DNA from: an uncultured Clostridia bacterium
Lineage (GTDB): Bacteria > Bacillota > Clostridia > Monoglobales > Monoglobaceae
NCBI GenBank assembly: GCA_934454115.1
Contig: CAKSFQ010000020.1
Span: forward strand, 1 to 48,985
Direction of reading: 5' to 3'
DNA: 48,985 bases
Shown here: piece by piece, positions 44,039-48,985 of the stretch
Layout of the letters: each line of letters starts with the position of its first letter
Position numbering within the stretch: position 1 is the stretch's first letter
Notes under the pieces: generated by a model
The model's database searches: none
Seen by the model: the letters and a program-made list of their open reading frames with translations, nothing else
What the model was told of the DNA's origin: nothing
Translations under genes and position numbers: made by a program

Positions 44039-44752
44039 TTGAATTTTAAAAAATGGAGTATCAGAAAGGTTGTTGCAGCGTTTTGTGCTTGCATGACGGT
44101 ATCTGCTTTCATGATAGCGCCGGCATCCGCTACGGAGGAGCCGTGCGATTTTGGACAATTGTATTGTGTGGTAAACGCAAGCACACTGAATGTGCGCTCT
44201 TCTGCATCTACAGAGGCAGATGTATTGGCAACGCTGACAACGGGTTCCTACATAAAGGTCAATTGGGTAGAACCCGGCTGGGTCAATGTTGCTTATAACG
44301 GCGACGGATTGATGGGATATGTTTCGGATGAGTACGTTTCTGTTTATCAGGGCGCCATTCCGGAAGTTACAAAGTCGGCCGGACAGAGCGCGGTAGACAT
44401 TGCAGCACAGTTCTTGGGAGTGCCTTATGTATACGGCGGAACTACGCCGAAAGGTTTTGATTGCAGCGGTTTGATGCAGTATGTATATGCGCAGCTTGGA
44501 ATCAGTATCAACCGTGTGGCAGCAGACCAGATGAGAAACGGGATTGCGGTCTCCAGAGAGAATTTGCAGCCCGGCGACCTGGTTGGATTTTACAGCAGCG
44601 CAGGCAGCGGCTACGTTAGCCATATCGGAATGTATGTGGGTGACGGCATGATGATTCATGCACCGCATACCGGTGATGTTGTACGTTATGCCAGCATCGA
44701 CGGTTCCTATTTTTCCAGTCGTTTTGCCGGCGGACGCAGAATCATCTACTAA
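44039..44752 (+). CDS. Secreted SH3b-NlpC/P60 cell-wall endopeptidase
   Basis: The product is 237 residues. It begins at TTG 44039, eight bases after GGAGG (44026-44030); the earlier in-frame TTG 44024 lies in that site. A signal peptide ends near ASATEE. About 45-105 is an SH3b domain (STLNVRSSAS, WVNVAYN, GYVSDEYV) for wall binding. About 118-237 is an NlpC/P60 peptidase with catalytic Cys in FDCSGL, His in VSHIGMYVG and a third His in IHAPHTG. Such enzymes cut D-Glu-diaminopimelate bonds in peptidoglycan. Monocistronic, with its own promoter and terminator. Confidence 0.94.
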   Translation: MNFKKWSIRKVVAAFCACMTVSAFMIAPASATEEPCDFGQLYCVVNASTLNVRSSASTEADVLATLTTGSYIKVNWVEPGWVNVAYNGDGLMGYVSDEYVSVYQGAIPEVTKSAGQSAVDIAAQFLGVPYVYGGTTPKGFDCSGLMQYVYAQLGISINRVAADQMRNGIAVSRENLQPGDLVGFYSSAGSGYVSHIGMYVGDGMMIHAPHTGDVVRYASIDGSYFSSRFAGGRRIIY

Positions 44753-44771
44753 ACGTGATAGTAATCAAAGA

Positions 44772-44805
44772 GAAACTGCAGCGGAGGATGCTGCAGTTTC
44801 TTTTA
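44772..44805 (+). terminator. Terminator after NlpC/P60 gene
   Basis: GAAACTGCAG (44772-44781) pairs with CTGCAGTTTC (44791-44800), followed by TTTTA. Confidence 0.85.
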
Positions 44806-44883
44806 CGTTCCGGCAAAAGCCGTATTTACTTTTACCCCTCAAAATCGCTGTGTACCGCGCGATACTTTTTCAGTAACGGTATA

Positions 44884-45447
44884 TCACTCGTCCGCCCAGG
44901 GAAACAGTTCGTCCCCTTTTACCAAATAGGCGCGCTTTGCAAGATTGGCGAGCGGCGCGTCCGAGAGTGAGTCGGAATAAAATTCATCGATTACCGCATC
45001 GGGAAAGGCGCGGCGGAACCGGCGCACCTTTTCTTCGCCGTGGCAGTTGCGGCCAAGGTACAGCCCGGTGTCCTTATCCACCCTGGACGCCAGCAGATGG
45101 GAAATTCCCAGTTGTTTGCAGGCCGGGCGAAGCAGAAAGGCCGGCGAAGCGGAGATGATAACGTCATCGTCTCTCTGCCGGAGAAGATACCATTCCTTGA
45201 TGCGGTCGATCGATTCTGCCCAAAAGTCGGATACCCATGCGTCAATATCCGGAATTCGAGGAAGAAAGCGATAAAACTTTTCCTTATAATAGGTCTTGCT
45301 GCACAATTTGAAAAAATGCGCCCCAAAGGCGACGGCACCCGGAAAAAGCCGCAGCGCAAGCGATGGCTTTTTGCGGATACACCAAAAAATAAAATCGGCC
45401 GTACTGTCGCCGTCATAGATGGTCTGATCGAAATCGTATACATTCAT
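44884..45447 (-). CDS. HAD-IB family phosphatase
   Basis: The product is 187 residues. Motif I is YDFDQTIYDGDST with both catalytic Asp residues, motif II the Ser of ISASP, and motif IV the paired Asp region YSDSLSDAP. It resembles small phosphoserine phosphatase-like (SerB group) enzymes. The substrate is unknown. The ATG at 45447 has AAGGAAGG upstream and its own promoter. Confidence 0.85.
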   Translation of the reverse strand: MNVYDFDQTIYDGDSTADFIFWCIRKKPSLALRLFPGAVAFGAHFFKLCSKTYYKEKFYRFLPRIPDIDAWVSDFWAESIDRIKEWYLLRQRDDDVIISASPAFLLRPACKQLGISHLLASRVDKDTGLYLGRNCHGEEKVRRFRRAFPDAVIDEFYSDSLSDAPLANLAKRAYLVKGDELFPWADE

Positions 45448-45478
45448 CGCGGAACCTTCCTTGCGTTAGAATACGTTC

Positions 45479-45507
45479 AGTATAGCACGCTTTGACAAAA
45501 AGTGCAA
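45479..45507 (-). promoter_or_regulatory. Promoter of HAD-IB gene
   Basis: Minus strand: TTGCAC (45507-45502), 17-base spacer, TATACT (45484-45479). Confidence 0.72.
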
Positions 45508-45546
45508 TCTTTTTTGGCACAAATTTCTTTTTTTCCTGAAATTCTC

Positions 45547-45574
45547 TTGACAAATTCCAAAAAGGTGGTAAAAT
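45547..45574 (+). promoter_or_regulatory. Promoter of htpG
   Basis: TTGACA (45547-45552), 16-base spacer, TAAAAT (45569-45574). The CIRCE operator lies just downstream, over the expected transcription start. Confidence 0.85.
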
Positions 45575-45586
45575 AGGGATTGAAAA

Positions 45587-45613
45587 TTAGCACTCAACCA
45601 TTTAGAGTGCTAA
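45587..45613 (+). promoter_or_regulatory. CIRCE operator (HrcA binding site)
   Basis: TTAGCACTC (45587-45595), nine bases, GAGTGCTAA (45605-45613): both arms match the CIRCE consensus exactly. HrcA should repress htpG here until heat or misfolded protein titrates GroEL. Confidence 0.96.
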
Positions 45614-45635
45614 CAATATTTTGGAGGCGATAAAG

Positions 45636-47534
45636 ATGGCAAAGTATGAATTTAAGTCGGAATCCAAGCGGCTTTTGGATTTAATGATTCATTCTATTTA
45701 TACGCATAAGGAGATTTTTTTGCGGGAGTTGATTTCCAACGCCAGCGACGCGCTGGACAAGCTTTATTATCTGTCCCTGCAAGATGAAAATATCACCTTT
45801 GACCGTGAGAATTTTTATATCCGTTTGACACCGGATGCAGAGGCGCGTACTCTGACGGTTACAGACCGCGGAATCGGCATGACGAAGGAAGAACTGGAGG
45901 AAAACCTCGGCACAATCGCAAAAAGCGGCTCGCTGAACTTTAAAAAAGAGGCAGAGCCGAAAGAGGATGTCGATATTATCGGTCAGTTCGGCGTAGGATT
46001 TTATGCGGCGTTCATGGTGGCGGAGGAGGTTACCGTAAAGAGCCGTAAATTCGGTGGTGAGCAGGCTTATTGCTGGACCTCGAAGGGCGCGGACGGGTAT
46101 GATATTGAGCCTTGCACCATGGAGCAGCCCGGGACGGAGGTTACGCTGCGGCTAAAGCCGAACACCGAGGACGAGAATTACGATCAGTATTTGCAGGAGT
46201 ATACGCTCAGAAATCTGGTTAAGACCTATTCGGATTATATCAAATACCCCATTAAAATGCTGGTTACCAAACAAAAGCTGAAAGAGAAGCAGCCGGAGGG
46301 TGAGGATACGCAGCCGGAATATGAGTCCTATCAGGAGGATGATACGTTAAATAGCATGGTTCCGCTTTGGAGACGGAACAAATCGGAGTTGAAACCGGAG
46401 GACTACAATCGCTTTTATAAGGAAAAGTTCTTTGATTTTGAGGATCCGCTTCGGGTGATTCACACCAGCGCAGACGGTGCAGTCAGCTATCATGCGCTGC
46501 TGTTTATTCCGTCCAGACCGCCCTTTGATTACTATACCAAGGAATTTAAGCGAGGATTGCAGCTTTACACCAACGGTGTCCTGATTATGGATAAGTGCGA
46601 GGATTTGCTGCCGGATTATTTCGGATTTGTCAAGGGGCTGGTGGACTCGGCGGATTTGTCGCTGAATATCTCGCGGGAGATTTTGCAGCATGACCGCCAG
46701 CTTAAAACCATCGCGGCGCACCTGAAAAAGAAGATCAAGAGCGAGCTTTTATCCATGCAGGAAAAAGAACGCGATGCCTATGAGAAGTTTTACGAAAATT
46801 TTCAACGTCCGTTAAAGTTTGGTATGTACGACCATTACGGCGCCGAAAAGGACTTCTTGGTTGACTTGGTGATGTTCTCCTCATCGGCGGAGAAGAAGTT
46901 GGTGACTTTAAAAGAATACGTATCCCGAATGAAAGAGGATCAGTCCTGTATTTACTATGCATGCGGCGAAACCGTGGATCAGATCGATCACATGCCGCAG
47001 ACGGAAATGGTAAAGGAAAAGGGCTATGAGGTACTTTACTTTACCGAGGATGTGGACGAGTTCGCAATTAAAATCTTAGGTAAGTATGCGGATAAGGAGT
47101 TTAAGTCGGTTTCGGCTGCTGATCTTGGCCTGGAGGATGAGACGGCAAAGGCGGCAGAGGCTGTTGCAGAAGAAGAAAACAAGGATCTGCTCTCTTCCAT
47201 GAAAGAAATTTTGGGCGACAAGGTGGCAAAGGTGAAGGCTTCTGCCAAGTTAAAGTCGCACCCGGTCTGCATGAGCAGCGAGGGTGAAATTTCACTCGAT
47301 ATGGAAAAAACGCTGAATGCGATGCCCAATGCCGGCGGTATGATGCGTGCCCAGAGGGTGCTGGAAATCAATTTAAATCACCCGGTTTATGAGACGCTGA
47401 AGCAGGCCGAAAAGGATCGGGAAAGATTGGAAAAGTTGACGAATGTCCTGTATAGCTGCGCATTGCTGATGGAGGGAATGCCGGTGGAGAATACGACGGC
47501 GTTTGTGGATGACGCCTGCGATCTGATCGGCTAA
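45636..47534 (+). CDS. htpG: Hsp90-family chaperone HtpG
   Basis: The product is 632 residues. ATG 45636 (MAKYEF) follows GGAGG; the in-frame TTG at 45621 overlaps that site. The GHKL ATPase blocks are [24 protein letters not shown] and [13 protein letters not shown], followed by the middle domain with ISREILQ. The C-terminal dimerisation region is present, ending [15 protein letters not shown]. An acidic linker contains EEENKDLL. Regulated by CIRCE; it ends in a clear terminator. Confidence 0.97.
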   Translation: MAKYEFKSESKRLLDLMIHSIYTHKEIFLRELISNASDALDKLYYLSLQDENITFDRENFYIRLTPDAEARTLTVTDRGIGMTKEELEENLGTIAKSGSLNFKKEAEPKEDVDIIGQFGVGFYAAFMVAEEVTVKSRKFGGEQAYCWTSKGADGYDIEPCTMEQPGTEVTLRLKPNTEDENYDQYLQEYTLRNLVKTYSDYIKYPIKMLVTKQKLKEKQPEGEDTQPEYESYQEDDTLNSMVPLWRRNKSELKPEDYNRFYKEKFFDFEDPLRVIHTSADGAVSYHALLFIPSRPPFDYYTKEFKRGLQLYTNGVLIMDKCEDLLPDYFGFVKGLVDSADLSLNISREILQHDRQLKTIAAHLKKKIKSELLSMQEKERDAYEKFYENFQRPLKFGMYDHYGAEKDFLVDLVMFSSSAEKKLVTLKEYVSRMKEDQSCIYYACGETVDQIDHMPQTEMVKEKGYEVLYFTEDVDEFAIKILGKYADKEFKSVSAADLGLEDETAKAAEAVAEEENKDLLSSMKEILGDKVAKVKASAKLKSHPVCMSSEGEISLDMEKTLNAMPNAGGMMRAQRVLEINLNHPVYETLKQAEKDRERLEKLTNVLYSCALLMEGMPVENTTAFVDDACDLIG

Positions 47535-47547
47535 AAACGATGAAGCA

Positions 47548-47592
47548 ACAGGCGCCTTAGGGAGAATCCCCAGGGCGCCTGTTTGGATTTTT
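47548..47592 (+). terminator. Terminator after htpG
   Basis: ACAGGCGCC (47548-47556) pairs with GGCGCCTGT (47574-47582), an inner GGGA/TCCC extends the stem, and GTTTGGATTTTT follows. It may also serve the convergent small-protein operon. Confidence 0.82.
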
Positions 47593-48139
47593 AGAACGGA
47601 AGGTCAATATAGTCGGACAAAAGCAGATATAAAAGAACATAGACCATGATGGAATCATCATCCTTGTCGCTGTCAAGCATGAGAAAAATCAGGGCAGCAA
47701 GCAGTAAATCCTCGGCAGATAGAAAGCCGAGGATCTTTTTTGTTCGGGGATTGTAAAGGGAGGGAGGAAGCAAGCCTAAAATTGTGTCACGCCCCGAAAA
47801 GCTCTGCTTTTTAGGGATGGGCTCTTTGGGTGTCGGCGGCATCGCCGACCTCGGCTTTTGGTTTTGTCCGAATCTTGGTGCACCGCCTCCGCCTGAGCGG
47901 CCGGGAATGCCAAAATGATCAGGAGAGCCCGGATGAGTCGCCGCACCGGTTCCGCGCCCCGTGCCGGAAATTTGTCTGTTTGCGGCTCCGGCATGCGGTT
48001 GTGGCTTTGGAGAATGCGCGGGTTGTGTCGGATTTTGCGGATTTTGCCGGTTTTGCCGAAAGCTTCCCATTTCTCCCGTAGGGGGCTTTCCTTGTTTTTT
48101 AGGCTGTTGATTGGTATTTGTCATATAACGCTGATACAT
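47591..48139 (-). CDS. Proline/glutamine-rich protein with C-terminal hydrophobic domain, unknown
   Basis: Not recognised. The product is 182 residues. ATG 48139 lies seven bases after AGGGGG; TTG 48145 overlaps the upstream stop. Residues 1-115 are low-complexity (Pro, Gln, Gly, Asn and Arg rich) and probably disordered. The last 65 residues look folded: a LGLLPPSLYNPRTKK segment and two hydrophobic stretches (DLLLAALIFLML, MVYVLLYLLL) separated by an acidic turn, DSDKDDD. It could be a hairpin membrane anchor. It lies two bases after the preceding gene of a three-gene unit. Confidence 0.7.
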   Translation of the reverse strand: MYQRYMTNTNQQPKKQGKPPTGEMGSFRQNRQNPQNPTQPAHSPKPQPHAGAANRQISGTGRGTGAATHPGSPDHFGIPGRSGGGGAPRFGQNQKPRSAMPPTPKEPIPKKQSFSGRDTILGLLPPSLYNPRTKKILGFLSAEDLLLAALIFLMLDSDKDDDSIMVYVLLYLLLSDYIDLPF

Positions 48140-48141
48140 CG

Positions 48142-48495
48142 TCAATCCCCCTGCATATCCCGCATGACGGAGAGTACCCCGGTGAGCTTCATCAGTTTCA
48201 TGGCGTGATCGACCTTTTCCTGCCGGGACGGCTTTAAAAACGGGCGCAGCGCAAGCAGCAGCCGGGTTTTGTCATTGGACTTTTGCTGATTGAGCATTGA
48301 CATTGCCTGCTGCAGCTTTAAAACCATATCCAAATTTTCGGGGTCAATGCCGCCGGTTCCGTTGCCGGGCTGCTGCGGCGTATCGCCCCGGAACATATCC
48401 ATGATGTTTTGCAGCTGCTGTTGCCCTTCTTCGCCCTCTAACATGGTTTTCAGCATATCAACCGCTCCGGATAAGTCAAAAGACTCGTTTTCCAT
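48142..48495 (-). CDS. Small helical protein of unknown function
   Basis: The product is 117 residues. The start is ATG 48495 (MENESFD), five bases after GGGAGGTGA; the frame extends to 48513. Mostly helical and charged, with a Pro/Gly/Gln linker in the middle and a C-terminal block LALRPFLKPSRQEKVDHAMK. I recall similar small proteins in other Clostridia genomes, but cannot assign a role. It is followed closely by the Pro/Gln-rich gene. Confidence 0.72.
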   Translation of the reverse strand: MENESFDLSGAVDMLKTMLEGEEGQQQLQNIMDMFRGDTPQQPGNGTGGIDPENLDMVLKLQQAMSMLNQQKSNDKTRLLLALRPFLKPSRQEKVDHAMKLMKLTGVLSVMRDMQGD

Positions 48496-48531
48496 GATGC
48501 TCACCTCCCTCAAAGAGCGCGGAAAATAAGA

Positions 48532-48801
48532 CTATTTTTTTTGAAAAATCTGATTGATTTTCTGCATGACATCCGGGTTATTGGCAAGCTGTTTGGCCAG
48601 CGCCGGGTTTTGCATCAGTTCCCGTTTTAAGTCCTCGGCGGTCAGATGATTCAGCTTTTGGTTCAGCGTGCCCTTGTCGGCGCTTTGAATGGTTTTTTTG
48701 ACCTGTTCCATCTGCGAAGGTTCTAAAATCTTTCCCATACGCTGCATTGCCTCGGACAGCGCCTTGGGATTTATGTTCTTCATCATGTCTTCAATGTTCA
48801 T
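48532..48801 (-). CDS. Small helical protein of unknown function (89 aa)
   Basis: The product is 89 residues. It starts ATG 48801 with GGAAGGGG upstream. It contains no Cys and is mainly helical, with motifs NPKALSEAMQRMGKIL and NPALAKQLANNPDVMQK that look like repeated helical turns. First gene of the three-gene minus-strand unit. No domain recognised; the repeated NP-aliphatic turns resemble STI1-type helices, a weak impression only. Confidence 0.72.
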   Translation of the reverse strand: MNIEDMMKNINPKALSEAMQRMGKILEPSQMEQVKKTIQSADKGTLNQKLNHLTAEDLKRELMQNPALAKQLANNPDVMQKINQIFQKK

Positions 48802-48859
48802 TACGACACCCCTTCCGGATTCTTTGCTACTTATAATTTATGCGGCAATCAGAAATTTC

Positions 48860-48888
48860 GTGACAATTATTTTTGCTTGTGGTATAAT
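48860..48888 (+). promoter_or_regulatory. Promoter reading out of the window
   Basis: GTGACA (48860-48865), 17-base spacer, perfect TATAAT (48883-48888) on the plus strand. No gene starts before the window ends, so it probably serves the next gene to the right. Confidence 0.72.
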
Positions 48889-48904
48889 TAGGTTAACCTG
48901 ATGT

Positions 48905-48985
48905 TCGTAATCCGAACTCGATTTTAAGAGGTGGATTTCCGCCCAAACGGTGTTAAAATACTCGGCAATCCGTTAGGATTACCTC
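48905..48985 (-). repeat. Dispersed ~80-base intergenic repeat, copy 2 (window edge)
   Basis: Reverse-complement copy of the repeat at 7326-7405. Bases 48957-48984 match 28 of 28, and similarity continues to about 48905 with one small indel and several substitutions. It runs off the window edge and lies just after the outward promoter, so it would be transcribed in the leader. Confidence 0.85.

Noticed and set aside
1..48985. CRISPR array, prophage, IS element or tRNA genes
   Set aside because: No regularly spaced repeats, no transposase, integrase or phage genes, and no tRNA cloverleaf were seen on either strand.

Overview
The window looks like a chromosomal segment of an anaerobic, Gram-positive Clostridia-type bacterium (Bacillota) of intermediate GC. 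The signs are vegetative promoters of the TTGACA/TATAAT type with 16-17 bp spacers, strong AGGAGG ribosome binding sites, an SLH-anchored surface protein, a CIRCE heat-shock operator, a yybP-ykoY manganese riboswitch, a remA gene and the yicC-remA-gmk-rpoZ-priA-def gene order. The genus cannot be told from the sequence. A gut or rumen polysaccharide user is a reasonable inference from the xylanase and surface genes. I see no rRNA or tRNA genes, no CRISPR array, and no complete insertion sequence or prophage.

Region 1 (1-13.4 kb) is a surface polysaccharide locus on the plus strand. It holds two tandem, partly identical secreted proteins (the first cut by the window edge), a 1267-residue SLH protein carrying a related module, and a GH10 xylanase-family enzyme with a cell-wall-type N-terminal domain. 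A divergent pair follows: a YesM-like sensor histidine kinase and a lipoprotein solute-binding protein. The gap before the xylanase gene holds a nested inverted-repeat element, and related repeats lie at 3.0 kb and at the right edge.

Region 2 (13.5-27.2 kb) is one twelve-gene run on the plus strand behind a near-consensus promoter. It contains purL, a purine nucleoside phosphorylase-family gene, luxS, mtaD, purE, purM, purN, a PurO-type IMP cyclohydrolase, a stand-alone AICAR formyltransferase, a HisD homologue, a HisB homologue and a HAD phosphatase. It makes IMP with a split PurH and couples this to recycling of S-adenosylhomocysteine or methylthioadenosine. The last three genes look like histidine enzymes, but HisD and HisB have both lost several metal or substrate ligands, so they may serve a different, undescribed reaction. 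The phosphorylase also deviates at ribose-contacting positions.

Region 3 (27.2-38.4 kb) has a riboswitch-controlled P-type cation ATPase, then ileS and a galT-galK operon on the minus strand, then a secreted subtilisin and a polysaccharide deacetylase on the plus strand. The deacetylase Shine-Dalgarno lies inside a hairpin.

Region 4 (38.4-49.0 kb) is mostly housekeeping: the yicC-remA-gmk-rpoZ-priA-def operon (minus), an SH3-NlpC/P60 cell-wall hydrolase (plus), a HAD-IB phosphatase (minus), a CIRCE-controlled htpG (plus), and a three-gene unit of unknown small proteins (minus). A promoter reading out of the window and another dispersed repeat end the segment.
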